This document shows positions 8,640 through 17,442 of a stretch of 64,000 nt of DNA, in pieces. Within the stretch, counting starts at the first letter, position 1; every line of letters begins with the position of its first letter. The stretch comes from Allokutzneria sp. A3M-2-11 16 (GTDB lineage Bacteria; Actinomycetota; Actinomycetes; Mycobacteriales; Pseudonocardiaceae). The position numbers were made by a program, and so were the translations under genes. A model generated the notes under the pieces. That model was not told the origin of the DNA. It saw nothing but the letters and a program-made list of their open reading frames with translations, and did not search any database. The stretch lies in the NCBI RefSeq assembly GCF_024213555.1, contig NZ_JANAVO010000002.1, forward strand, positions 666,269 through 730,268, given 5' to 3'.

Positions 8640-9749
8640 TCAGCGGCCGCTCCACTGCCCGGCCACGTGTTCGGCCAGGTCGGCGAGGGTACCGGCGGGG
8701 TCGGCGAGCGAGGCCGCCACCGAGCCCGCGTGCTCGGCGACCGCATAGGAGTCGTCGATGCCGACCGCAGCCGACTCGCGCCTGCCCACGCTGACCTGAC
8801 CTGCCAGGACCAGGCACGGCAGGCCGCGTTCGGCGGCGCCCGCGGCCACCGCGGTGATCAGCTTCCCGCGCAGCGACTGCCAGTCGAAGCTGCCCTCGCC
8901 GGTGATCGCCAGCCGCACCGAGTCCAGCGCGGAGTCCAGCCCAGTGAGATCGCGCACAAGTCCGGCTCCCGAGACGACCTCCGCCCCGAGCGCGAGCAGC
9001 CCGGCGCCGAGCCCGCCCGCCGCTCCGGCGCCCGCGGTGTCGCGGACGTCCTCGCCGGTGGCCTCGGCGAGCACGTCGGCCCAGCGGCCCAACGCCCGTT
9101 CCAGGGCTTCGACCTCCGCGGCGTCGGCCCCCTTCTGCGGTCCGAAGGTGTGCGCGGCGCCGTGCCTGCCGAGCAACACGTTCTCCACGTCCGACGCCAT
9201 CACCAGGCGCGCGGGGAACCGCGGCTTCGCGGTCAGACCCGTACAGCCCGTCAGCGGTCCGCCTCCCGGCGGCAGCTCGACACCGCCCTCGCCGAGCGGT
9301 GCGAACCCGAGCGCGGCGAACAGCCCCGCTCCGCCGTCGGTGCTCGCCGAGCCGCCGAGCCCGATCACGACCGTGTGCGCGCCCTCGGCCAACGCGGAGT
9401 TGACCAGCTCTCCGACACCGCGGGTGGTCGCTCGGGAAGCGTCGCGCTCGGCAGCGGGCACGAGGTGGAGGCCGCACGCCTGGGCGCACTCGATGTACGC
9501 GGTGCCGTCGTGTTCGAGCCATTCGGCCTCGACGCGCGCACCGAGCGGCCCCGTCACCTCCGCGCGGTGCACGGTCCCGCCGAGCGCCGCGTGCAGCACC
9601 TCGACGAAGCCGGGCCCGCCGTCCGCGAGCGGCCGCAGCACGAGCTCATCATCGGGGGCGGAACGCCGCCACCCCAAGGAAATCGCCTCCGCCGCCGCCC
9701 TCGCCGAGAGGGTGCCGCCGAAGCAGTCTGGCGCAACGAGAATCCGCAC
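8640..9749 (-). CDS. Glycerate kinase (GarK/GlxK family)
   Basis: 369 aa, the usual length for family PF02595. It starts at GTG with VRILVAPDCFGGTLSA and contains LRPLADGGPGFV, VIGLGGSASTDGGAGLF and GEGSFDWQS, all characteristic of ATP-dependent glycerate kinases that convert D-glycerate to a phosphoglycerate. The start is 49 bp from the divergent DUF3043 start, so the promoters are back to back. It matches Rv2205c by position. Whether the product is 2- or 3-phosphoglycerate cannot be told from sequence. Confidence 0.9.
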   Translation of the reverse strand: MRILVAPDCFGGTLSARAAAEAISLGWRRSAPDDELVLRPLADGGPGFVEVLHAALGGTVHRAEVTGPLGARVEAEWLEHDGTAYIECAQACGLHLVPAAERDASRATTRGVGELVNSALAEGAHTVVIGLGGSASTDGGAGLFAALGFAPLGEGGVELPPGGGPLTGCTGLTAKPRFPARLVMASDVENVLLGRHGAAHTFGPQKGADAAEVEALERALGRWADVLAEATGEDVRDTAGAGAAGGLGAGLLALGAEVVSGAGLVRDLTGLDSALDSVRLAITGEGSFDWQSLRGKLITAVAAGAAERGLPCLVLAGQVSVGRRESAAVGIDDSYAVAEHAGSVAASLADPAGTLADLAEHVAGQWSGR

Positions 9750-9798
9750 GGGGCGGACGGTACATCTTCGCGATTCGGACTGTCCTACTCTGTACGCC

Positions 9799-10443
9799 GT
9801 GAGGTTCCTTCGCCGCAACTCAGCCGTAGACCCCACGAACCCCGAAGAGGAGGTCGTGGAGGTCAACGCGGACGTCGCCGACGACCCGAAGGGGCACACC
9901 GCGGGCAAGGGCAAGCCCACCCCCAAGCGCCGTGAGGCCGAGGGCCGCCGTCGCGGTCCGGTCCCGCCGCCGCCGCGCACGCAGCGGGAGGCGCTGCGCC
10001 GGATGCGCGGCAGCCAGGCCAGCAAGGAAGAGCGCCGCAAGGCCGCGCAGTTCCGCCGCGAGCGGATGATGGCCGGTGACGACAAGTACCTGCTGCCCCG
10101 CGACCGCGGCCCGGTGCGCGCGTTCGTGCGCGACCTGGTGGACTCGCGGCGCAACCTCATGGGCCTGTTCATGCCGCTGGCCATCGTGGTGTTCATCGCG
10201 GTGCTGACGCCGAACCTCCTCGTGCAGCAGTACGCCAGCCTCGCGTGCATGTTCATGCTGCTGGCCATGCTCATCGAGGGCGTCATGCTCGGCAGGCTCG
10301 TGTCGAGGCGGGCCCGGCAGAAGTTCCCCGACGAGAACTTCAAGGGCTTCGCGCTCGGCTGGTACGCGTTCACCAGGGCCACCCAGCTGCGCAAGCTCCG
10401 CGTGCCCAAGCCGCGGGTCGGCTACAGCGACCGGGTGGTGTAG
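9799..10443 (+). CDS. DUF3043 family membrane protein
   Basis: 214 aa. The first 120 residues are highly charged (long Lys/Arg-rich and PVPPPPRTQ stretches); two adjacent membrane helices follow (LMGLFMPLAIVVFIAVLTPN and a second ending GVMLGRL), then a basic tail. This matches the actinobacterial DUF3043 family, orthologue of Rv2206; function unknown. The start is GTG with no Shine-Dalgarno; TACTCT at 9786-9791 stands 7 nt before it, suggesting a leaderless transcript. Confidence 0.85.
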   Translation: MRFLRRNSAVDPTNPEEEVVEVNADVADDPKGHTAGKGKPTPKRREAEGRRRGPVPPPPRTQREALRRMRGSQASKEERRKAAQFRRERMMAGDDKYLLPRDRGPVRAFVRDLVDSRRNLMGLFMPLAIVVFIAVLTPNLLVQQYASLACMFMLLAMLIEGVMLGRLVSRRARQKFPDENFKGFALGWYAFTRATQLRKLRVPKPRVGYSDRVV

Positions 10444-10475
10444 TTCACACACCTGGAGCGCGCTCCAGGTACTTA
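10444..10475 (+). promoter_or_regulatory. MerR-type promoter and operator upstream of the aldo/keto reductase
   Basis: TTCACA (10444-10449) and TACTTA (10470-10475) are separated by 20 bp, and that spacer (10450-10469) is the perfect palindrome ACCTGGAGCG-CGCTCCAGGT. An over-long spacer filled by a dyad is the hallmark of promoters remodelled by MerR-family activators. No MerR gene is in the window, so the regulator would be elsewhere. A second -10 (TAGGCT, 10497-10502), 6 nt before the ATG, would give a leaderless transcript. Confidence 0.55.
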
Positions 10476-10508
10476 GCGAGGCGAACGAACCCGGTCTAGG
10501 CTCGTGGC

Positions 10509-11495
10509 ATGGAGTTTCGTCGTCTCGGCCGCAGTGGCCTTTCAGTCAGTGCCATCTCCTACGGCAACTGGATCACCCACGCCTCGCAGGTCGAGGAGGA
10601 CCAGGCGCTCGCCTGCGTGAAGGCCGCGCTCGACGCGGGCATCACGACCTTCGACACGGCCGACGCCTACGCCAACACCGCGGCGGAGTCGGTGCTCGGG
10701 CGCGCGCTCGCCGGACAGCGCCGGGAGAGCCTGGAGATCTTCACCAAGGTCTTCTGGCCGACCGGCCCCAAGGGCGAGAACGACAAGGGCCTCGGCCGCA
10801 AGCACATCACGGAGTCCGCCAACGCCTCGCTGAAGCGGCTCGGCACCGACTACCTCGACCTCTACCAGGCGCACCGCTTCGACCGGACGGTGCCGCTTGA
10901 GGAGACGATGCTGGCCTTCGCCGACCTCGTGCGGCAGGGCAAGGTGCTCTACATCGGCGTCTCGGAGTGGAACGCCGACCAGATCACCCGCGGCGCCGCC
11001 ATCGCCCGCGAGCTCAACGTCCCGTTCATCTCCAACCAGCCGCAGTACTCCGCGCTGTGGCGGATCATCGAGTCCCAGGTGGTCCCGGCCAGCGAGCGCG
11101 AGGGCATCAGCCAGATCGTCTGGTCGCCCATCGCCCAGGGCGTGCTCACCGGCAAGTACAAGCCCGGTCAACCCGTCCCCGCGGGCTCGCGCGCCACCGA
11201 CGAGGGCGGCAAGAACTTCGTCGCCCGCTTCCTGCGCGAGGACGTGCTGGAGAAGGTGCAGCTGCTGGAGCCGATCGCCGCCGAGGCCGGGCTGACCATG
11301 GCCCAGCTGGCCGTCGCCTGGGTCCTGCAGAACCCCAACGTGGCTTCGGCGATCATCGGCGCCTCGCGCCCCGAGCAGGTCACCGAGAACGTCAAGGCCG
11401 CGGGCGTGAAACTCGACGCGGAGATCCTGAAGAAGATCGACGAGGCCCTCGACGGCGTCATCGAGTACGACCCCCGCCTCACCATCACTCCCTAA
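10509..11495 (+). CDS. Aldo/keto reductase
   Basis: 328 aa TIM-barrel NADPH-dependent oxidoreductase. The catalytic tetrad is visible: Asp and Tyr in FDTADAYANT, Lys in IFTKVFW, His in LYQAHRFD. Cofactor-binding sequence is SAIIGASRPEQVTENV near the C-terminus. Sequence style is that of Kv-beta/YhdN-like reductases, which act on aldehydes or ketones; the substrate is unknown. The upstream palindromic promoter suggests induction by a stress-responsive MerR-family regulator. Confidence 0.9.
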   Translation: MEFRRLGRSGLSVSAISYGNWITHASQVEEDQALACVKAALDAGITTFDTADAYANTAAESVLGRALAGQRRESLEIFTKVFWPTGPKGENDKGLGRKHITESANASLKRLGTDYLDLYQAHRFDRTVPLEETMLAFADLVRQGKVLYIGVSEWNADQITRGAAIARELNVPFISNQPQYSALWRIIESQVVPASEREGISQIVWSPIAQGVLTGKYKPGQPVPAGSRATDEGGKNFVARFLREDVLEKVQLLEPIAAEAGLTMAQLAVAWVLQNPNVASAIIGASRPEQVTENVKAAGVKLDAEILKKIDEALDGVIEYDPRLTITP

Positions 11496-11507
11496 CCCCC
11501 TTTGCTC

Positions 11508-11600
11508 TGAACGACCCGTTGACGGCGTTGAACGCCCTGAACGGGTCGTTCGGGGAATCTAACGCCCCCAACGACCCGTTCGGGGAATCTAACGCCCCGA
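11508..11600. repeat. Hairpin repeat with AACGACCCGTT units
   Basis: AACGACCCGTT (11510-11520) pairs with AACGGGTCGTT (11540-11550), and a smaller hairpin GGCGTT/AACGCC lies in the loop. The 20-mer TTCGGGGAATCTAACGCCCC follows and is repeated exactly 30 bp later (11549-11568 and 11579-11598). It lies between convergent genes and resembles the hairpins after pepA. Confidence 0.6.
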
Positions 11601-11615
11601 TTGTTCCGTTGACGC

Positions 11616-11822
11616 TTACTGCTCCGGGGGGTGGAGGCTCATGGGGCCGTAGACGGGGGTGTCGTCGCCGTCGAGGAGGGTGACCTGGTCGACCCCGCCG
11701 TCGAGCAGGTCGGGCCAGTTCTCCTCCAGCCACTGCTCCGCGTCGGTCTGCTCGTCGAACTGCTCGTCCGGCCCGATCACGTCGACCTCGGTCGAATCCT
11801 GGTAGCGCCAGCGGTATCCCAC
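11616..11822 (-). CDS. Small acidic protein, conserved hypothetical
   Basis: 68 aa from a GTG preceded by GAGGGAG. It begins VGYRWRYQDSTEVDVIG and is rich in Asp and Glu (DEQFDEQTDAEQWLEENWPDLL), with no signal or membrane segment. The frame is open about 30 codons further upstream, but those codons overlap the cobU promoter and start. It is divergent from cobU with 46 bp between starts. No function is recognised. Confidence 0.65.
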   Translation of the reverse strand: MGYRWRYQDSTEVDVIGPDEQFDEQTDAEQWLEENWPDLLDGGVDQVTLLDGDDTPVYGPMSLHPPEQ

Positions 11823-11868
11823 GTCGCTCTCCCTCTCGCTCGGCCAGCGCAACGGTAACGTGGCGCCG

Positions 11869-12408
11869 GTGAGTCGACGCACGCTCGTGCTCGGCGGCGC
11901 CCGCTCCGGCAAGTCGGCCCATGCCGAGGGCCTGGCGCCCGCCGACCCCTCGGTGACCTATGTGGCGACGGCCCGCCGCCGCGAGGACGACACCGACTGG
12001 GAAGCCCGCATCGCCGAGCACACGCGGCGCCGCCCGGAGTGCTGGAAGACGGTGGAGACTGCGGACGGCCCCGCTCTCCCGGACTTGCTCACCGATGCGA
12101 GAAGCGACGAACTGCTGCTGGTGGACGATCTCGCGACCTGGCTGACCGACGTGCTCGACACCGCGAACGCCTGGGACGGCGGCGAAACGGGGCCCGTGCG
12201 CGCCGAAGTGGACCGGCTGACGAAGGCGCTGGCCGGGAGCGCGGCGCGGGTGGTGCTGGTGTCCGCGGAGGTCGGCCTGGGCGTCCATCCCGCGACGCCT
12301 TCTGGCAGGCTCTTTCGTGACGAGCTTGGCAGGCTGAACGCCCGCGTCGCCGAGGTGTGCGACACGGTCACGTTGCTGGTGGCGGGAATCCCGCTGCGGC
12401 TGCGCTGA
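11869..12408 (+). CDS. cobU: Adenosylcobinamide kinase / adenosylcobinamide-phosphate guanylyltransferase
   Basis: 179 aa P-loop protein with Walker A GGARSGKS at the N-terminus. It phosphorylates adenosylcobinamide and then transfers GMP from GTP, the step before CobS joins the lower ligand. Conserved TYVATARR and LLLVDDLATWLTD follow. GTG 11869 is chosen over GTG 11860 because TAACGT (11856-11861), a -10-like hexamer, lies 7 nt before it, fitting a leaderless start. cobT follows after 21 bp and then cobS, a compact late-cobalamin cluster. Confidence 0.88.
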   Translation: MSRRTLVLGGARSGKSAHAEGLAPADPSVTYVATARRREDDTDWEARIAEHTRRRPECWKTVETADGPALPDLLTDARSDELLLVDDLATWLTDVLDTANAWDGGETGPVRAEVDRLTKALAGSAARVVLVSAEVGLGVHPATPSGRLFRDELGRLNARVAEVCDTVTLLVAGIPLRLR

Positions 12409-12429
12409 CCGCCGGATATGGAGGTTCGA

Positions 12430-13605
12430 GTGCCCGAGGACAGCGCTGACAAGGCTGTGGAGGATGCGGGTGTCTTCCCGCCGATCACACCGCCCGACGA
12501 CGAGGTCCGCGAGCGGGCGGTCGCCCGGCACGCGCAGCTGACCAAGCCGGCGGGCTCGCTCGGCCGTCTGGAAGAGCTCGGCACGTGGATCGCGGCCTGC
12601 CAGGGCGCGTGCCCGCCGAAGCCGTTCGAGCGGGCGCGCGTGGTGGTCTTCGCCGGGGACCACGGCATCGCCGCCGAGGGCGTCTCGGCCTACCCCAGCG
12701 AGGTCACCGCGCAGATGGTGGCCAACTTCCTCTCCGGCGGAGCGGCGGTCAACGTGCTCGCCGCGGCCGCGGGCGCGACCGTCCGCGTCGCCGACATCGC
12801 GGTCGCTGGCGAGACCGCGCCGATGGTCAGCAAGTACAAGGTGCGCAACGGTTCCGGGCTCATCGACCGCGAGGACGCGCTCACCGCGGAGGAGACCGTC
12901 GCGGCGCTGCGCGCGGGCCGCGACATCGCCGACGAGGAGATCGACGGCGGGGCGGACATCCTCGTCGCCGGGGACATGGGCATCGGCAACACCACTCCGT
13001 CGGCCGTGCTCATCGCGGCGCTGACCGGCACCGAACCCGTGGCCGTCGTCGGGCGCGGTACGGGCATCGACGACCAGGGCTGGATTCGCAAGACCGCGGC
13101 GATCCGCGACGCGCTCCGGCGAGCCCGCAAGGTGGGCGCCGACCCGGTCGGCCTGCTGCGCACCGCTGGCGGAGCGGACATCGCCGCCATCGCGGGCTTC
13201 CTCGCCCAGGCCGCGGCGCGGCGCACCCCCGTGGTGCTCGACGGCGTCGTCGTGGGCGCGGCGGCGATGGTCGCCGAGGAGATGGCGCCCGGTTCGCGCG
13301 AGTGGTGGGTCGCCGGGCACCGCTCGGTCGAGCCCGCGCACACCATCGTGCTGGACCACCTGGACCTCAAGCCGATCCTGGACTTCGGCATGCGCCTCGG
13401 CGAAGGCTCAGGCGCCCTCACCGCGCTCCCCGTCCTCACCGCCGCCACCAGAATCCTCGCCGAGATGGCCACCTTCGCCGACGCCGGAGTCACCACCACC
13501 GCATCCTCCGACGCCCCAGCTCCCCCTCCCACGCCGAAGCCCCAAACCATCCCCGAACCCCCGCCCGCGCCGACCTACACCGTCGCCCCACCCCTCGACC
13601 TCTGA
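12430..13605 (+). CDS. cobT: Nicotinate-nucleotide-dimethylbenzimidazole phosphoribosyltransferase
   Basis: 391 aa. CobT activates dimethylbenzimidazole to alpha-ribazole phosphate for the lower axial ligand of cobalamin. Diagnostic sequences are [40 protein letters not shown] and the catalytic-glutamate region [13 protein letters not shown] 12430 is chosen because GGAGG (12420-12424) stands 5 nt upstream; an in-frame ATG at 12418 includes that site. The last 40 residues are a proline-rich tail ([19 protein letters not shown]) beyond the catalytic domain, an unusual extension. Confidence 0.92.
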   Translation: MPEDSADKAVEDAGVFPPITPPDDEVRERAVARHAQLTKPAGSLGRLEELGTWIAACQGACPPKPFERARVVVFAGDHGIAAEGVSAYPSEVTAQMVANFLSGGAAVNVLAAAAGATVRVADIAVAGETAPMVSKYKVRNGSGLIDREDALTAEETVAALRAGRDIADEEIDGGADILVAGDMGIGNTTPSAVLIAALTGTEPVAVVGRGTGIDDQGWIRKTAAIRDALRRARKVGADPVGLLRTAGGADIAAIAGFLAQAAARRTPVVLDGVVVGAAAMVAEEMAPGSREWWVAGHRSVEPAHTIVLDHLDLKPILDFGMRLGEGSGALTALPVLTAATRILAEMATFADAGVTTTASSDAPAPPPTPKPQTIPEPPPAPTYTVAPPLDL

Positions 13606-13636
13606 CCCTCCACCTCGGCCAGAGCCGCCAAGAACG

Positions 13637-13699
13637 CCCGTTTCGTACTCTTAGCCGCTGGTGGAATCGATTTCTTCACGGCTTTGAGTACGAAACGGG
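13637..13699. repeat. Long palindrome of the CCCGTTTCGTACTC family
   Basis: Arms of 21 bp (13637-13657 and 13679-13699) match at 18 positions, with the outer 14 bp (CCCGTTTCGTACTC and complement) perfect; the loop is 21 nt. It lies between cobT and cobS. A shortened relative with the same 14-mer is at 36353 next to the prophage end. Confidence 0.65.
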
Positions 13700-13726
13700 A
13701 GATCTCCAGGTGGGCGGAGTGCGGGT

Positions 13727-14464
13727 GTGATGCGCGGAGTGCGGCTGGCGTTCTCGATGTTGAGCGTGTTGCCCGTGCGCGTTGATCACGTCGATCGGGA
13801 GACGGCGGGCAGGGCGATCACGGCGGCACCGCTCGTCGGCCTGGTGCTCGGAGTGCTCGCGGCGGGCGCGGCGTTGGGCGGAGCCGCGATCGGCCTGGCG
13901 CCGCTGCTGGTCGGAGTGCTCGTCGTGGGTCTGCTCGCCATCGCCACGCGGGGCATGCACGTGGACGGGCTCGGCGACGTCGCGGACGGCCTGGGGTGTT
14001 ACGGCCCACCGGAGCGCGCGTTGAAGGTCATGCACGATCCCGCGGCCGGGCCGTTCGCGGTGGTCGCGCTGATCGTGAACCTGGGCGCACAGGCCGCGGC
14101 CATCAGCTCGCTCATCGCCCAGAACCGTTGGGGCGCAATAGTGATCGCCGTCGTCGCGGGACGCGTCGCCTTCGGCTGGGGGTGCCGCCGAGGTGTGCCG
14201 CCCGCGCAGGAGAAGGGCCTCGGCGCGCTCGTCGCGGGCACGCAACCCGCGGTCGTCCCCGCGATCTGGACGGCGCTCCTGGCAGCCGCCGCGATCACCG
14301 TGCACCCGTGGCTGGGCCCGCTCGCGGTGCTCGCCGCGACGGCCGCGGTGCTCGGTCTGCTCGCCCACACCACGAAGCGGTTCGGCGGTGTCAACGGCGA
14401 CGTGCTCGGCGCCTGCTGCGAGGTCGCGACGACGGTCGTGTTCGTTGTCCTGTCAGGGAAGTGA
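13727..14464 (+). CDS. cobS: Adenosylcobinamide-GDP ribazoletransferase (cobalamin synthase)
   Basis: 245 aa integral membrane protein with at least six hydrophobic segments. The signature RGMHVDGLGDVADGLG and the following PPERALKVMHDPAAGPFAVV are the conserved cytoplasmic site of CobS. It joins adenosylcobinamide-GDP (made by CobU) to alpha-ribazole (from the CobT product). The GTG at 13727 is followed at once by ATG 13730; GGCGGAG upstream serves either. The C-terminal KRFGGVNGDVLGACCE is also a family hallmark. Confidence 0.92.
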   Translation: MMRGVRLAFSMLSVLPVRVDHVDRETAGRAITAAPLVGLVLGVLAAGAALGGAAIGLAPLLVGVLVVGLLAIATRGMHVDGLGDVADGLGCYGPPERALKVMHDPAAGPFAVVALIVNLGAQAAAISSLIAQNRWGAIVIAVVAGRVAFGWGCRRGVPPAQEKGLGALVAGTQPAVVPAIWTALLAAAAITVHPWLGPLAVLAATAAVLGLLAHTTKRFGGVNGDVLGACCEVATTVVFVVLSGK

Positions 14465-14504
14465 ACATTTTTGAAGCGCCGGTGCCGTCGGTTATGTGTG
14501 GTCG

Positions 14505-15224
14505 ATGACCAAACCGCTCATCGTGATCACCGGAGCCAGCTCCGGGATCGGTTCCGCGACCGCGCAAACGTTCGCAGAGCTGGGCCACCCCCTGCTCCTG
14601 CTGGCTCGTCGCCTGGACCGCCTCGAGGACCTCAAGCTGCCCAACACCCTGTGCCGCTCCGTCGACGTGACGGACGCGAAGGCCGTCGCCCGCGCGGTGG
14701 CCGAGGCCGAGGCCCAGTACGGCCCCGCCGACGCCATCGTGAACAACGCGGGCGTCATGCTGCTCGGCCGCATCGGCGACCAGCCAACAGCCGAGTGGCG
14801 GACGATGTTCGACGTCAACGTGCACGGCCTGCTCAACGGCGTGTACGCGGTGCTGCCAGGCATGATCGAGCGCGGACGGGGCACGGTGATCAACGTCAGC
14901 TCGGTCGCGGGCCGCAAGGGCTTCCCGAACCACACGGTCTACTGCGGCACGAAGTTCGCGGTGCACGCGATGTCGGAGAACCTGCGCGAGGAGGTCGCGG
15001 CCAAGGGCGTGCGCGTGACCACGATCGCGCCCGGCGCGGTGGAGACCGAACTGCTCTCGCACACCAGCGACGAGGGCATCAAGGCCGACTACCAGGCGTG
15101 GAAGGAGGCCAACGACGTGCTCACCGCCGAGGACGTCGCGGCCACCATCCGGTTCACCTACGAGCAGCCGCAGCGGGTCTGCGTCCGCGAGGTCGTGCTG
15201 GCCGCGACCGCGCAGCAGGCGTAA
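14505..15224 (+). CDS. Short-chain dehydrogenase/reductase (classical SDR)
   Basis: 239 aa Rossmann-fold NAD(P)-dependent enzyme. Cofactor loop TGASSGIG at residues 10-17, NNAG in the fourth strand, catalytic Ser in INVSSVAG and the YxxxK pair in YCGTKFA. Substrate unknown; the sequence resembles NADP-preferring YdfG-like oxidoreductases. The ATG has no Shine-Dalgarno. TTGAAG (14471-14476) and TATGTG (14493-14498), 16 bp apart, end 6 nt before it, suggesting a leaderless transcript separate from cobS. Confidence 0.88.
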   Translation: MTKPLIVITGASSGIGSATAQTFAELGHPLLLLARRLDRLEDLKLPNTLCRSVDVTDAKAVARAVAEAEAQYGPADAIVNNAGVMLLGRIGDQPTAEWRTMFDVNVHGLLNGVYAVLPGMIERGRGTVINVSSVAGRKGFPNHTVYCGTKFAVHAMSENLREEVAAKGVRVTTIAPGAVETELLSHTSDEGIKADYQAWKEANDVLTAEDVAATIRFTYEQPQRVCVREVVLAATAQQA

Positions 15225-15233
15225 CCAAAAAGA

Positions 15234-15270
15234 GGGGCTCCGCCGCGAAGCCGGACCGCGGCGGAGCCCC
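15234..15270. terminator. Bidirectional terminator between SDR gene and ilvE
   Basis: A perfect 14-bp stem (GGGGCTCCGCCGCG at 15234-15247, complement at 15257-15270) preceded by an A-rich run that becomes a U tract in the ilvE direction. The two genes converge here. Confidence 0.8.
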
Positions 15271-15285
15271 TACTCGAACTCAAGA

Positions 15286-16386
15286 TCAACCCAACGTGTG
15301 CATCCAGCCGTGGGTGTCCTCGACGGCGCCGCGCTGGAGGTCGGTCAACCGCTTGCGCAGCCTCATGGTCAGCTCGCCCGAGCCGCCGCCGTTGATGGTG
15401 AACTCACCGCCGGCGTGCTTCACCCGGCCGACCGGGGTGATCACCGCGGCGGTACCGCAGGCGAAGACCTCGGTGATCTCACCGGAGGCGACGCCCTTCT
15501 CCCACTCGTCGGTGGAGATCCGCCGCTCCTCGACCAGGTGGCCGAGGCCGGCGGCCAGCTCCAGCAGCGAGGCCCTGGTGATGCCGGGCAGCAGCGTGCC
15601 GGTCAGCTCGGGGGTGACGATGCGGGCCTCCGCGCCGGAGCCGAAGACGAAGCACAGGTTCATCCCGCCCATCTCCTCCACCCAGCGCCGCTCCACCGCG
15701 TCCAGCCAGACCACCTGGTCGCAGCCCTGCTCGGCGGCCTGGGCCTGGGCCAGCAGCGAGGCCGCGTAGTTGCCCGCGAACTTCGCCGCGCCGGTGCCAC
15801 CGGGGGCCGCGCGCACGTACTCGGTGCTCAGCCACACGCTGACCGGCTTGATGCCACCGGCGAAGTACGCGCCCGCGGGCGAGGCGATCAGCAGGTAGCG
15901 GTACTGGCTCGCCGGGCGCACGCCGAGCCCGGCCTCGGTGGAGATCATGAAGGGCCGCAGGTACAGCGACTCCTCGCCGCCCGCCGCGGGCACCCAGTCG
16001 CGGTCGATGTCGATCAGCTCGCGCAGCGAGTCGAGGAACAGCTCGTCCGGCAGCTCCGGCATGGCCAGCCTGCGGGCTGACGCACGGAAGCGCTCCGCGT
16101 TGGCGTCAGGCCGGAACGAGGCGATGGTGCCGTCCGGCTGCCGATAGGCCTTGAGCCCCTCGAAGATGGCCTGGCCGTAGTGCAGCACCATGGCGGCCGG
16201 GTCGAGCGGGAAGCTGCCATAGGGCAGCACCGCGGCGTCGTGCCAGCCGCGCTCGCGGTCCCAGTCGATGCTGACCATGTGGTCGGTGAAGTACTGCCCG
16301 AAGCCCGGCTTGGCGAGTACCTGCGCCCGACGCTCCGCCGACACGGGGTTCGGGTTGGACGTCCGGGAGAAGGGCGCTGTCGTCAT
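15286..16386 (-). CDS. ilvE: Branched-chain amino acid aminotransferase
   Basis: 366 aa class IV PLP aminotransferase that interconverts leucine, isoleucine and valine with their 2-oxo acids using glutamate. The PLP lysine is at about K202 ([14 protein letters not shown]); [12 protein letters not shown] and [10 protein letters not shown] are also conserved. The ATG giving [14 protein letters not shown] is preferred over a TTG eight codons upstream, which would add MKKVYRAA unlike the family. It is separated from the SDR gene by a shared terminator and is monocistronic here. Confidence 0.92.
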   Translation of the reverse strand: MTTAPFSRTSNPNPVSAERRAQVLAKPGFGQYFTDHMVSIDWDRERGWHDAAVLPYGSFPLDPAAMVLHYGQAIFEGLKAYRQPDGTIASFRPDANAERFRASARRLAMPELPDELFLDSLRELIDIDRDWVPAAGGEESLYLRPFMISTEAGLGVRPASQYRYLLIASPAGAYFAGGIKPVSVWLSTEYVRAAPGGTGAAKFAGNYAASLLAQAQAAEQGCDQVVWLDAVERRWVEEMGGMNLCFVFGSGAEARIVTPELTGTLLPGITRASLLELAAGLGHLVEERRISTDEWEKGVASGEITEVFACGTAAVITPVGRVKHAGGEFTINGGGSGELTMRLRKRLTDLQRGAVEDTHGWMHTLG

Positions 16387-16448
16387 GGCAGCACGATAAA
16401 CCTTCTTCAATCATCCGAACATCGCGATCCCGAACATCGGACGCCCGA

Positions 16449-16805
16449 CTATTGCGCGGACCGGGACCCGGCGGCGTCATGCATGTTCACCAGGCGCTTG
16501 GGCGCGGTGCGCCGCCACGCCTCGCGAACCAGCTCGGCGATTTCCTCCGGATCGGCGGCGCGCAGGTCCACGCTCACCCACCCGTAGCGCCCGACGTAGT
16601 CCGCGACCGCGTAGACCTCCGGCGCGGCCGCGATCAACGCCTCCTGCTCCTGGGGCGTCGCCTTGACCGTGGCGCGGTGCCCGTCGCTGTCCATCGCGGC
16701 GAACATCTTGTCGCGGACGCGGAACGTCGGGTGCCCCCAGGTCTCCACCTCCTCGGACTCCAGGAGGTTCAGCGCCAGATCTCGGAAGTCCTCGGCGGAG
16801 AGCAC
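16449..16805 (-). CDS. MmcQ/YjbR family protein
   Basis: 118 aa with the YjbR-type single domain (DUF1801/PF04237 style): ETWGHPTFRVRDKMFAAM, ATVKATPQEQEALIA and YVGRYGWVSVDL. Family members have a double-wing DNA-binding-like fold and no firm function. GTG 16805 begins one base after the TGA of the upstream DUF402 gene, so translation is coupled. Confidence 0.85.
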   Translation of the reverse strand: MLSAEDFRDLALNLLESEEVETWGHPTFRVRDKMFAAMDSDGHRATVKATPQEQEALIAAAPEVYAVADYVGRYGWVSVDLRAADPEEIAELVREAWRRTAPKRLVNMHDAAGSRSAQ

Positions 16806-16806
16806 G

Positions 16807-17442
16807 TCAGCGTTCCTCCATCACCTCGTCGGGCAGCGTCGGCAGCGGCCAGCCGGGCTCCGGCCGGAACTCGCACCACGTCCCATCGAAAGGGAAAAGT
16901 CCCGATTCGGCCAGACAGATCATCCGTTCGCCCTCCGCGCGCAGCCGGTCAAGCTGCTCCTGGGTGATCTTGCCTGCGGCCAGCGCCTCGACTGCCTCGT
17001 CCTCGTCCTTCCAGGACCAGCTCAGATCCGGTAGAACCTCGACGTCGAGCACGCCGTCCACGCGGCACACGGACGTGTCCGTGCGCCCCAGCGGGATCTC
17101 CAGGTTGACGTACCAGTTCAGGAAGGTGCCGTCCGGCAGGTAGAACCACCAGACGCTGGACCACTCCTCCTCGAACACCAGGCGCAGCGTCGAGGAGCCG
17201 ACCCAGGCCGAGCGCACAGGCACCCTGCCGAGCCGGAACCGCTGGTCCAGCGGCACGTCGCGGGCGTGCTGACCCCCGGGCGCCCTGGTGGCGCGCACGG
17301 GGGTGCCGTCGGGAACCCAGCACACCAGCTGGTCCCCGTCGTCGGAGAGCACCCGTGCCGGGGTCACCGCGCCGAGCGAGCCGTCATTGCGCCGGAACGC
17401 GTAGAGGACCTCCTCGCCCGGCGCCCAGAGCCGCCCCGCCAC
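16807..17442 (-). CDS. DUF402 domain protein
   Basis: 211 aa. The DUF402 core occupies about residues 75-190 (EEWSSVWWFYLPDGTFLNWYVNLE, then DVEVLPDLSWSWKDEDE); related proteins such as FomD and Ntdp hydrolyse nucleoside di- or triphosphates using Asp/Lys-bound metal. Its GTG overlaps the gcvT stop by one base (TAGTG), and its own stop is one base from the YjbR start. All three are therefore probably made from one mRNA; a link of this phosphatase-like protein to glycine cleavage is not established. Confidence 0.82.
   Translation of the reverse strand: MAGRLWAPGEEVLYAFRRNDGSLGAVTPARVLSDDGDQLVCWVPDGTPVRATRAPGGQHARDVPLDQRFRLGRVPVRSAWVGSSTLRLVFEEEWSSVWWFYLPDGTFLNWYVNLEIPLGRTDTSVCRVDGVLDVEVLPDLSWSWKDEDEAVEALAAGKITQEQLDRLRAEGERMICLAESGLFPFDGTWCEFRPEPGWPLPTLPDEVMEER

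Noticed and set aside
11500-11868. Cobalamin riboswitch before cobU
   Set aside because: The gap holds a repeat and a divergent small gene, with no recognisable B12-box sequence, and the probable start is leaderless.
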